Assembly (NCBI GenBank): GCA_030680835.1
Contig: JAUXUD010000086.1
Coordinates: 87,717 to 151,716, forward strand
Direction of reading: 5' to 3'
DNA from: Bacteroidota bacterium
Lineage (GTDB): Bacteria; Bacteroidota; Bacteroidia; UKL13-3
Length of the DNA: 64,000 nucleotides
Position numbers and translations under genes: made by a program. This document shows positions 8,601-15,333 of the stretch, in pieces; positions within the stretch are counted from its first letter, which is position 1; each line of letters starts with the position of its first letter. The notes below the pieces were generated by a model that was not told the DNA's origin, did no database searches, and was given only the letters and a program-made list of their open reading frames with translations.

Positions 8601-9047
8601 GGAGAACTGTACCACTTACCCACACCTGCTTTCTTTTATGGTTTAAAAAACAATGAAGAAATATTGATAGAACTTTCGGCGGGCAAAAATATTTTAATTC
8701 GCATGTTAAACGCAGTGGATGAAGGAGACGGAAAGAAAGCTGTGTTTTTTAGGCTCAACGGACAAACACGCAGCATTGAAGTAAAAGACAAGAAACACCA
8801 AAGCAGTAAAATAAGCAATAAAAAGGTAAGCAATGAAAACGAAATCGGTTCGCCACTGCAAGGGCGTTTATCAAAAGTATTGGTACAGATTGGAGATACT
8901 GTTGAAAAAAATACAGGTTTATTTACCATAGAAGCCATGAAAATGGAAAGCACTGTAATCGCTCCCAGAGATGGAAAAGTTGTAAAAATATATCTGAATG
9001 AAGGGGCATTGATAGAACAGGATGATGTGGTGGTGGAGCTGGAATAA
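5613..9047 (+). CDS. pyc: Pyruvate carboxylase
   Basis: Biotin-dependent anaplerotic enzyme, pyruvate + bicarbonate + ATP to oxaloacetate, 1144 residues, full length for the single-chain type. Domains in order: biotin carboxylase (about 1-455; ATP-grasp loop GGGGRGMRVV near 168, EVNPRIQVEHTVTEEVTG near 290); carboxyltransferase of the HMGL-like fold (about 530-800; DCTLRDAHQSLLATRMRT near 537, metal-site HLHTHDTSS near 740); then the PYC C-terminal region and a biotinyl domain with EAMKMES, the biotinylated lysine being K1110. It is cytoplasmic. The gene stands alone between repeat-filled gaps. Confidence 0.97.
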   Translation: MPIQKLMVANRGEIAIRVFRAAVELNIKTVAIYTYEDRYSLHRYKADESYQIGKETNPLKPYLDIEEIIHVAKNNGVDAIHPGYGFLSENANFAQRCKEEGIVFVGPYPEVMRQLGDKMMAKKVAIEAGVPVIEDSHIDLIDYASCLSEAKRIGFPVIIKAAAGGGGRGMRVVKEEAVLEKSFNEARNEAKVAFGDDTVFFEKYIDQPRHIEVQIMGDNHGNLVHLHERDCSVQRRFQKVVEIAPAPSISEKTRDALHAYALKMSHHVKYNNIGTFEFLMDKDEHIYFIEVNPRIQVEHTVTEEVTGIDIVKNQIRIAGGFSLKSPEINIQSQSDIKVEGYAVQVRITTEDPANGFKPDYGTIIAYRNAGGPGIRLDEGSAYPNVKISPFFDSLLVKITASGRNLFEASERLLRVLKEFRIRGVKTNISFLENVLQHPTFLAGQTTVNFIDSHPELFKYSKRLDRGTKALKYIAEIIVNGNEDVNFVNPNAKFRNPVVPDFNRYAPYPAGSKDLLNQLGRDGFTKWLKHEKAIQYTDCTLRDAHQSLLATRMRTIDMLKVAESYAKNNPQIFSLEMWGGATFDVALRFLHEDPWQRLQMLREAIPNILFQMLIRGSNAVGYKAYPDNLVERFIEESGKNGIDIFRIFDSLNWIEGMRVSIKAVNERTQGLAEACICYTGDFLDPQKNKKFNMGYYLDLARKLEDAGAHILGIKDMAGLLKPFQAEKLILELKKAIDIPIHLHTHDTSSIQPATYLKAVEAGVDIIDVALASMSGLTSQPNFNSIVAMMKGHERDQKMNLHSLNAFSNYWEAVREYYYPFEHELKAGTAEVYDHEIPGGQYSNLRPQARSLGLEDQFETIKQNYVLVNQLFGDIVKVTPSSKVIGDMALFMTANDYTEKDIFEKGDSIAFPESVIEMFRGDLGQNPGGFPEKLSKIILKEKLSYKVRPNEHLAAIDFEQAFTDFQEKYGSEYNFLDCLSWLFYPKVFEDYATHKELFGELYHLPTPAFFYGLKNNEEILIELSAGKNILIRMLNAVDEGDGKKAVFFRLNGQTRSIEVKDKKHQSSKISNKKVSNENEIGSPLQGRLSKVLVQIGDTVEKNTGLFTIEAMKMESTVIAPRDGKVVKIYLNEGALIEQDDVVVELE

Positions 9048-9053
9048 ATGTTT

Positions 9054-9074
9054 GAGTTATGAGTTATAAGTTAT
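9054..9074. repeat. Short GAGTTAT heptamer array
   Basis: Three tandem units, GAGTTAT-GAGTTAT-AAGTTAT, beginning 7 bp after the pyc stop. It has the same unit length as the GATGTAC arrays but a different sequence. Confidence 0.7.
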
Positions 9075-9116
9075 AAAAAATTCGAATTAAGTATATTGTA
9101 ATACCTATTAAATAAA

Positions 9117-9569
9117 ATGATACGCATCAAACCTTTTCTAAGCATCTTTTATTTGTCAACAATCATTTTTGGTTCAACAAAAAGTTTTTCCCAAAACACA
9201 TCTGAACCAGAAATCCATATAATAACAAACATTATACATTTACAGGAAACTGCCTGGAACAATGACAACCTCGACAGCTTTATGTTGTTTTACTGGAATT
9301 CGCCGGAGCTTAGGTTTGTTTCAAAGAAGGGTATTAACAAGGGCTGGCAACAGGTGTACGACAGTTATAAAAAAGGCTATCCGGATAAAACCAAAATGGG
9401 TATATTAACTTTTGATATAAAAAGTATCGAGTTAATTGACAAAAAAAATGCGGTAGTTATTGGAGGCTGGGAAGTAAAAAATGATACCGGAACACATGCC
9501 GGATATTTTAGTTTATGGTTCAAGAAAATGAAAGGACATTGGGTGATTGTGGTGGATCATACTTCCTGA
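9117..9569 (+). CDS. Exported SnoaL/DUF4440-like protein
   Basis: Protein of 150 residues with a signal peptide (MIRIKPFLSIFYLSTIIFGS...SFS before QN). The mature part has the NTF2-like plan: an N-terminal helix with ETAWNNDNLDSFMLFYW, a middle section (KGWQQVYDSYKKGYP) and C-terminal strands (VIGGWEV, GYFSLWFKKMKGHWVIVVDHTS). This matches DUF4440/SnoaL-like proteins of the periplasm. Some relatives are enzymes or binding proteins; nothing here decides which. Confidence 0.65.
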   Translation: MIRIKPFLSIFYLSTIIFGSTKSFSQNTSEPEIHIITNIIHLQETAWNNDNLDSFMLFYWNSPELRFVSKKGINKGWQQVYDSYKKGYPDKTKMGILTFDIKSIELIDKKNAVVIGGWEVKNDTGTHAGYFSLWFKKMKGHWVIVVDHTS

Positions 9570-9582
9570 AAGATGAGTGTGT

Positions 9583-9645
9583 GAGGGTAGGAATATGGGA
9601 GGGTGGGAATTTAAATATCCTACCCTCTTACCCTCTTACCCTCCT
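9583..9645. repeat. Inverted repeat with TACCCTC units
   Basis: GAGGGTAGG (9583-9591) can pair with CCTACCCTC (near 9619-9627); TACCCTCT units are then repeated in tandem. It lies between the convergent DUF4440-like and SDR genes and may act as a bidirectional terminator. A related pyrimidine tract is at 26581-26664. Confidence 0.6.
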
Positions 9646-10458
9646 CTACCTAAACGGCGAGTCCTTTTCTTTGGCGATTGTTTTGTAAATAATCTTATCA
9701 ACCCATTTGGGAAATATTTTATTTACTATGAATGTGATTTTGCTTAGCAGGGTTAATATTTCGGTTTCTTTTCTTTCTTCTACCATATACAGTACCCTTT
9801 CGGCTACACGGGCTGCCGGCATTAATTTATTTTCATTCAGGGGGCTTTCAGATTGTGGTTTTCCAATTGCATTGAGGGCAGTATTGCGAATATTGGAAGA
9901 AGTGTATCCGGGACTCATCACCCCTATATGTAAACCTGTTTTTTGGTTTTCTATTCGCAATGATTCCATAAAACCATTGAGTGCAAATTTTGAAGCAGAG
10001 TATCCTGTTCTGCCCGGTAGTCCTTTATATCCTGCAAATGAACTGATGGCAATCAAACTTCCTTGCTCTTTTAATAAAAAAGGCAACGCATACTTTGTGC
10101 AATACACAGCGCCCCAAAAGTTAACATCCATTAATTTTTTAATCACTTCGAGTTCGGTATCTATAAATAATGCCCGCATGCTAATTCCCGCATTGCTTAT
10201 AAAAACATGAATTTTACCAAAGCTAATAATGGTTTGATTGACTAATTTTTTACAGTCCTCTTCCAGACTCACATCACATTTAACCATGATCACCACAGCT
10301 CCCAAACCTTCACATTTCTCCTTAACTTTTTGTAGCTTATCCAGGTTTCGGGATGCCAAAACCAAATTTACCTTTTGCCTGGCAAAAACGTAGGCACACG
10401 CCTCACCAATACCTGATGAAGCCCCTGTAATAACAACTGTTTTACCAATAAGGCTCAT
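9646..10458 (-). CDS. SDR family oxidoreductase
   Basis: Short-chain dehydrogenase/reductase of 270 residues. The Rossmann nucleotide motif is TGASSGIG (11-18), the structural NAG is at 89-91, and the catalytic set is S139/S140, Y153 and K157 (YSASK). The length and the C-terminal extension with a hydrophobic patch (LLSKITFIVNKIFP) fit classical NAD(P)H-dependent SDRs of the DHRS7 type. Substrate cannot be read from the sequence. The redoxin gene upstream ends 15 bp away, so the two may be co-transcribed. Confidence 0.85.
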   Translation of the reverse strand: MSLIGKTVVITGASSGIGEACAYVFARQKVNLVLASRNLDKLQKVKEKCEGLGAVVIMVKCDVSLEEDCKKLVNQTIISFGKIHVFISNAGISMRALFIDTELEVIKKLMDVNFWGAVYCTKYALPFLLKEQGSLIAISSFAGYKGLPGRTGYSASKFALNGFMESLRIENQKTGLHIGVMSPGYTSSNIRNTALNAIGKPQSESPLNENKLMPAARVAERVLYMVEERKETEILTLLSKITFIVNKIFPKWVDKIIYKTIAKEKDSPFR

Positions 10459-10473
10459 TAATTATAAATTTAA

Positions 10474-11013
10474 TTATTTCTTCCAGAGAATCGGGGTTCC
10501 TTCTGCTATGGTTTCGGGAAAGTCTATTTCCATCCCATCCAGCGTTTCTTCAATTGCATCTTCAAGATATACCGCCGTAACCATGGATTCATTTTGCCAG
10601 CAATCATCAATGGCTCCTTTGTAAACCAACTCGCGTTTCCGGTTAAACAAAAACACTTCGGGGTTCACTTTTGCTCCAAATTTCTTAGCTATATCCTGGG
10701 TTTCATCCTGTAAAAACAAAAAGTGCAAATCTGCCAATCCTAAGCGTTGGGCAACAAATTGCATTTTTTCAAACGAATCTTCAGGTGCCTGTGAAGCATC
10801 ATTTGAATTAATCCCAACGATGCCCATGCTGTCATCTTCATACTTTTCGAACAAATTAAGTAAGCGCTGCGCATACGACTTTGATATAAGAGAACTGTTG
10901 CAGGTAAAAACAACAGCCAATGCATATTTATCTGCATAATCAAAATGTGTATAGTATTTTCCATCAAAGCCTTTTAACCTAAACTCCGGTAATTTATCCC
11001 CTATTTTTAACAT
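10474..11013 (-). CDS. Redoxin-like protein lacking the usual CxxC
   Basis: Thioredoxin-fold protein of 179 residues, AhpC/TSA-redoxin type (GDKLPEFRLKGFDGK at the N-terminus, VVGINSNDA-like strand, FGAKVNPEVFLFN with the cis-proline region, YKGAIDD). Close relatives usually read CNHCP(Y/F) at the active site; here it reads TCNSSLISKSYAQRL, so one cysteine (Cys38) is kept and the second is missing. It could work as a one-cysteine reductase, or have lost redox function. The ATG at 11013 is chosen because upstream only a TTG is available. Confidence 0.65.
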   Translation of the reverse strand: MLKIGDKLPEFRLKGFDGKYYTHFDYADKYALAVVFTCNSSLISKSYAQRLLNLFEKYEDDSMGIVGINSNDASQAPEDSFEKMQFVAQRLGLADLHFLFLQDETQDIAKKFGAKVNPEVFLFNRKRELVYKGAIDDCWQNESMVTAVYLEDAIEETLDGMEIDFPETIAEGTPILWKK

Positions 11014-11213
11014 GATTTTGTTTATTTGGTTTGGCAAATTAGAGAAATGGCGCGAATTGAACAAAATATACCGTATTTAGATAGCTTATTAAAATTACTC
11101 CTTCAATTACAAGGGAATAACTGTCAAGTACGAAATATATAGCATGTTATTTAAAGCAGCTTTTAATAAACTTTCTTGTCAATTTTGAAAACTTAAGCGT
11201 AATTCGCCTGTTC

Positions 11214-12335
11214 ATGCAAGTTAAAGAGGTACTTAATTTATCAGACTCACGGGCTTTTTTAAAAGTTACAAAACATTTATACCAGAATGACCCGGTATGG
11301 GTGTGTAGTCTGGATAAAGATATCAATGAAATCTTTGACAAAAAAAACAATCCGAATTTTGAACATGGAGATGCAAAAAGATGGATTCTTTTAAATGATA
11401 AAAAAGAGCTCATTGGCAGAGTGGCAGCTTTTTATAATCGCAAAAATTTTATTGCCGGTGAATCCAATTTAGGAGGAATTGGTTTTTTTGATTGCATTAA
11501 TGACCAAAATGCTGCAAATCTCTTGTTTGATACCTGTAAGAACTGGCTCCAATCAAACCAGATAGCAGGCATGGATGGTCCGGTTAATTTTGGTGAAAAA
11601 GATAAATTCTGGGGTTTGATGGTTCAGGGATTTTTAAATCCTTCCTATCAGGAAAATTATAATTTCCCTTATTACAAAAGTCTGTTTGAAAACTATGGGT
11701 TCAGAAAGATTTTAGAACAAACCACTTCAGAAATAAGCTTAAAAAAATTTAAAATTGAACGCTTCCAAAAGCTTTCTGCAAGGGTTTTGAACAACCCCAA
11801 TTACCGGTTCGAACATTATAAGGCAAATGAACTGGGAAAATATGCCAAGGATTTTATTCAGATTTATAATCAGGCATGGGCGCACCGGCCCGATTTTGTT
11901 GCAATAAACTTTGACCGGATTGAAACGACATTGCGTTCGCTAAATCCCATTTTACTGGAAGAAGCAATCTGGTTTGCCTATGCCAATAATGAACCTGCCG
12001 GGTTTTATGTGAATGTAATAGATGTGAACCAAATATTTAAACACATGAATGGTAAAATGGATGTATGGGGGAAACTGAAATTTTTGTGGTATAAAAAATT
12101 CGGAAAGATTAACCGCATCCGGGGAATTGTTTTTGGGGTCATTCCAAAATATCAGAATTTAGGGCTTGAAACGGGCATGATTATGCGCTTGTACAATGCC
12201 ATGAAAAAATACCCGGATATTCAACACTCGGAATTGGCCTGGATTGGCGATTTTAACCCCAAAATGCATAGCTTGTTTGAAGCATTGGGCGCTGAGACTA
12301 CGAAGATTCACTATACGTATCGGCTGGAGTGGTGA
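11214..12335 (+). CDS. GNAT-like acyltransferase, uncharacterised
   Basis: Protein of 373 residues resembling a Bacteroidota family with an acetyltransferase (GNAT/FemAB-like) fold: an N-terminal binding half (GRVAAFYNRKN, GMDGPVNFGEKDKFWGLMVQGF, NFPYYKSLFENYGF) and a C-terminal half with NEPAGFYVNVIDVNQ and GVIPKYQNLGLETGMIMRLYNAM, the last resembling the acyl-CoA pyrophosphate loop (Q/RxxGxG/A) region. No signal peptide, so cytoplasmic. The acceptor is unknown. The gene is flanked by unrelated genes and followed by a repeat. Confidence 0.55.
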   Translation: MQVKEVLNLSDSRAFLKVTKHLYQNDPVWVCSLDKDINEIFDKKNNPNFEHGDAKRWILLNDKKELIGRVAAFYNRKNFIAGESNLGGIGFFDCINDQNAANLLFDTCKNWLQSNQIAGMDGPVNFGEKDKFWGLMVQGFLNPSYQENYNFPYYKSLFENYGFRKILEQTTSEISLKKFKIERFQKLSARVLNNPNYRFEHYKANELGKYAKDFIQIYNQAWAHRPDFVAINFDRIETTLRSLNPILLEEAIWFAYANNEPAGFYVNVIDVNQIFKHMNGKMDVWGKLKFLWYKKFGKINRIRGIVFGVIPKYQNLGLETGMIMRLYNAMKKYPDIQHSELAWIGDFNPKMHSLFEALGAETTKIHYTYRLEW

Positions 12336-12341
12336 ATAAAA

Positions 12342-12445
12342 GGCCCTTAGCCATTGGCTCCTGGCCTTTAGCAAATTTGCTTAAAAGAAAAGCATCTGCT
12401 CATCTCTGTAAACTTTTAGCCAGAGGCCAGCGGCTAAAGGCCGGC
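12342..12445. repeat. GGCCTTTAGC-type dispersed repeat
   Basis: The stretch starts 6 bp after a stop codon. It contains CCCTTAGCCATTGGC (12344-12358), TGGCTCCTGGCCTTTAGC (12355-12372) and, facing the other way, GCGGCTAAAGGCC (about 12430-12442), so the ends can pair. The same words occur inside valS (31546-31584) with 16/18 and 13/15 identity. Confidence 0.75.
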
Positions 12446-12514
12446 AATGCCCGGTTAAATCAATTCATCATTGGCTTTTTGCAATTACTTCAAGCTTATT
12501 GACAACAATTAATG

Positions 12515-12522
12515 TAAATTTG
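12515..12522 (+). promoter_or_regulatory. -7 element, near-leaderless promoter
   Basis: TAAATTTG ends only 5 bp before the ATG at 12528, so the transcript would begin at or next to the start codon. A TTGACA lies at 12499-12504, closer than the usual 17-23 bp. Confidence 0.45.
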
Positions 12523-12527
12523 TGGAG

Positions 12528-13919
12528 ATGAGAAAAACTGTATTTATTTTATTTGTACTGTTATTTGGACCACAGCTTTATGCACAGCAACAGGCATTTA
12601 AAATGCGCTTGTTGGCAAACTACAATGATTCCAATTTACCCAAGGTTGATATTACCGATATATGGAACGATTTAACCGGTTATTTTGAACCTATCAAAAA
12701 AAGAGAATACATTATTGCTGGAGGTACCGACAGCATTTATTTTTTTGATATTACCGGAACTTCAGAAATAAAACTACTGCGTTCGGTTTGGGGCACATCA
12801 CGTATGGCACGAAACCGCGATTTTGAAACCTATAAACATTATGTTTATTGTGTGTCGGATCAATCGGGAACTTATGGTTCGCTAAAAGTATTCGATTTGC
12901 AATACCTACCCGATTCCATTCCCCTGGTATTTGAAAGTGCAATCCTGGGCTCATCAACACATACTATTTTTATTGATTCAGTGAGTGCCCGTATGTATAT
13001 GTGCTCCAATACCAAACCACCCGGTCAAGTATCGGCAATGGATATTGTTTCATTAAAAAATCCGGAATTACCTGTTTTGCTGGCTGAACTTAAAGTGCCC
13101 ACAGTGAATGGATTTCCATTGTTTAATATGGTACATGAAATGTACGCCCGGAATGATACTGCCTATTTAAGTTGTGGCAATGCAGGCCTGTATATTTTTG
13201 ATTTAAGGGATACCGGCAATCAAACTTTGCTGGGCAGTATTAATGAATATCCCGACCGGGGTTATAACCATAGTTGCTGGCTCGATAAAACCGGCCGATA
13301 CCTGATGTTTACCGATGAAAACATGGGTCTTGATGTAAAAATATTTGATATTAAAAACATGGCTGATCCCAAATTTGTGAGTCAGTTTAACAGCAACGAA
13401 AATGCCATGCCCCACAATGCATACTGGGTGGGTGATCTGGCCTATGTTTCATCCTATCATGACGGGGTAAGAATCTATAACGTGAAAGATCCCGGCAATC
13501 CCATACAGGTAGCCTGGTATGATACACACCCCGAAACACCTGAAATATATGGAGGCTACAAAGGAGCCTGGGGCGTTTACCCATACCTGCCCAGTAAACG
13601 AATTATCGCAAGTGATTTAACCGGTGGAATTTTTGTATTTGAAGTGGATAGCGATTTGGTGGGATTAATACAAACTGAAAAAGCTGCTGAGATGTTTAAC
13701 ATGTATCCCAATCCTTCAACGGAATGGCTAACTGTTGAAAGTAGTTTTTCTGAACAAACACGATTGCAAATAATGGATTTGCAAGGTAAAGTTTGTCTTA
13801 TACTAAATATTGAAAAAGGCCTCAACAAAATAGATCTGTGTGATTTGACTCAGGGTACTTATATTGTTAAAGTACAAACTTCAAACTCTTTTGTTTATAA
13901 AAAGCTGCTTCGATGGTAG
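12528..13919 (+). CDS. Choice-of-anchor-B beta-propeller, T9SS-sorted (copy 1)
   Basis: Exported protein of 463 residues. A signal peptide (MRKTVFILFVLLFGPQLYA before QQ) leads into LVIVD-type propeller repeats with the choice-of-anchor-B hallmarks (YNHSCWLDKTGRYLMFTDE, SYHDGVRIYNVKDPG, WYDTHPE, GYKGAWGVYPYLPS, SDLTGGIFVFE). A C-terminal domain from about residue 385 (MYPNPSTEWLTVES...YIVKVQTSNSFVYKKLLRW) matches a type A sorting signal for T9SS, so it should be released or surface-anchored. Ligand unknown. A GTG in frame at 12522 is less likely than the ATG. It overlaps its paralogue downstream by 7 bp. Confidence 0.8.
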   Translation: MRKTVFILFVLLFGPQLYAQQQAFKMRLLANYNDSNLPKVDITDIWNDLTGYFEPIKKREYIIAGGTDSIYFFDITGTSEIKLLRSVWGTSRMARNRDFETYKHYVYCVSDQSGTYGSLKVFDLQYLPDSIPLVFESAILGSSTHTIFIDSVSARMYMCSNTKPPGQVSAMDIVSLKNPELPVLLAELKVPTVNGFPLFNMVHEMYARNDTAYLSCGNAGLYIFDLRDTGNQTLLGSINEYPDRGYNHSCWLDKTGRYLMFTDENMGLDVKIFDIKNMADPKFVSQFNSNENAMPHNAYWVGDLAYVSSYHDGVRIYNVKDPGNPIQVAWYDTHPETPEIYGGYKGAWGVYPYLPSKRIIASDLTGGIFVFEVDSDLVGLIQTEKAAEMFNMYPNPSTEWLTVESSFSEQTRLQIMDLQGKVCLILNIEKGLNKIDLCDLTQGTYIVKVQTSNSFVYKKLLRW

Positions 13920-15328
13920 GTTCAAAACGAAAAGCAATCTCATTAATTTTAGTAATTATTTTATACTGTACGGGTCATACTTATTCCCAGATTGCCCATA
14001 AAATGAAGCTGCTGGGAAATTTTAACAAACCGGATTTAACAGTTATTTCAGGCAATCAAACATGGAATGATTTAACGGGTTATTTTGACCCAAAAACACA
14101 ACGTGAATATGTAATTACAGGAACTACCGACAGCATTTATTTTTTAGATATAACCAATCCGGCAAACATTAAACAAGTGGATGTTCGGTTTGGAAAATCG
14201 ATTTATGCAAGGAACCGCGATTACGAAACATATAAACACTATGCATACTGCGTGTCGGATCAGGCAAGTGGAATTGGGGCATTGCAGATTTTTGATTTGC
14301 AATACCTGCCCGATTCGGTTCATAAAATTTATGAAAGCAGCAGTCTGGGTATTTTTACACATACCATACATATAGATTCAATGAGTGCCCGTTTGTATAT
14401 GTGCGCAAATACCAAAACGCCGCAGCCCTTTTCTGCCATGGATATTATTTCCCTTCAGAATCCCGAACAGCCTGTATTTTTAGCAAAACTGGAAGTTCCT
14501 GTAAAACCAGGCGGTAGTCCGCTATTTGATTTAGTTCATGAAATGTATGTGCGTAACGATACCGCATACCTGAGCTGTGGAAATGAGGGAATTTTTATTT
14601 ATGACCTTCGCAATCCCGGTAAGCAATCTATAATTGGAAGCATCAATGCATATCCCGATAAAGGTTATAATCACAGCTGTGTGCTGGATAATACAGGTAA
14701 ATTTATAATGTTTACGGATGAAAATGCAGGACTGGATATTAAAATATTTGATATCAATACTTTGTCGGATCCAAAATTTGTAAGTCAGTTTAACAGCAGC
14801 CCCATGGCCACCCCGCACAATGCATACTGGCATGGAGATCTGGCTTATGTTTCCTCCTACCACGATGGCGTTCGGGTGTATGATATTAAAGATAAATCAA
14901 ACCCGGTAATGGTTGCCTGGTATGATACGCATGATACGATTGAAGATTATTTGGGGTATAAAGGATGCTGGGGAGTTTATCCTTACCTGCCCGGCCGACG
15001 TGTTGTGGCAAGTGATATGACGTATGGAATTTTTGTATTTGAAATGGACAGTAACCTGGTAAGTATGCCTGAGTTAAAGGTTTCAAAAATTGATTTTAGG
15101 TTATTTCCCAATCCGTTTACCGGAAAAATAAAGCTTGAACTGAATCAAACAGGAATGGAACCTATTGATTTTAAAGTTTATAACCTATGTGGCGAAATGT
15201 TATTGCATTCCCGTATTACGGAGGCTATTTTTGAAGCCGATTTAAGCAGTTTAAAAAGCGGCATCTATTTTGTGCAGTTGGCAAATAAGAATTTTAGTCA
15301 GTTCAAAAAAATTATAAAAACGAATTAA
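13913..15328 (+). CDS. Choice-of-anchor-B beta-propeller, T9SS-sorted (copy 2)
   Basis: Paralogue of the preceding gene, 471 residues, same architecture: signal peptide (to about residue 26, TYS before QI), propeller with matching blocks (QREYVITGTTDSIYFLDIT, NDTAYLSCGN, YNHSCVLDNTGKFIMFTDE, SSYHDGVRVYDIKDKS, GYKGCWGVYPYLPG), and a T9SS type A tail from about 390 (LFPNPFTGKIKLELNQT...). The high similarity over the whole length shows tandem duplication. Its start overlaps the previous stop and its stop is 5 bp before the porin gene, so the three are almost surely one operon. Confidence 0.8.
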   Translation: MVGSKRKAISLILVIILYCTGHTYSQIAHKMKLLGNFNKPDLTVISGNQTWNDLTGYFDPKTQREYVITGTTDSIYFLDITNPANIKQVDVRFGKSIYARNRDYETYKHYAYCVSDQASGIGALQIFDLQYLPDSVHKIYESSSLGIFTHTIHIDSMSARLYMCANTKTPQPFSAMDIISLQNPEQPVFLAKLEVPVKPGGSPLFDLVHEMYVRNDTAYLSCGNEGIFIYDLRNPGKQSIIGSINAYPDKGYNHSCVLDNTGKFIMFTDENAGLDIKIFDINTLSDPKFVSQFNSSPMATPHNAYWHGDLAYVSSYHDGVRVYDIKDKSNPVMVAWYDTHDTIEDYLGYKGCWGVYPYLPGRRVVASDMTYGIFVFEMDSNLVSMPELKVSKIDFRLFPNPFTGKIKLELNQTGMEPIDFKVYNLCGEMLLHSRITEAIFEADLSSLKSGIYFVQLANKNFSQFKKIIKTN

Positions 15329-15333
15329 TCCAG

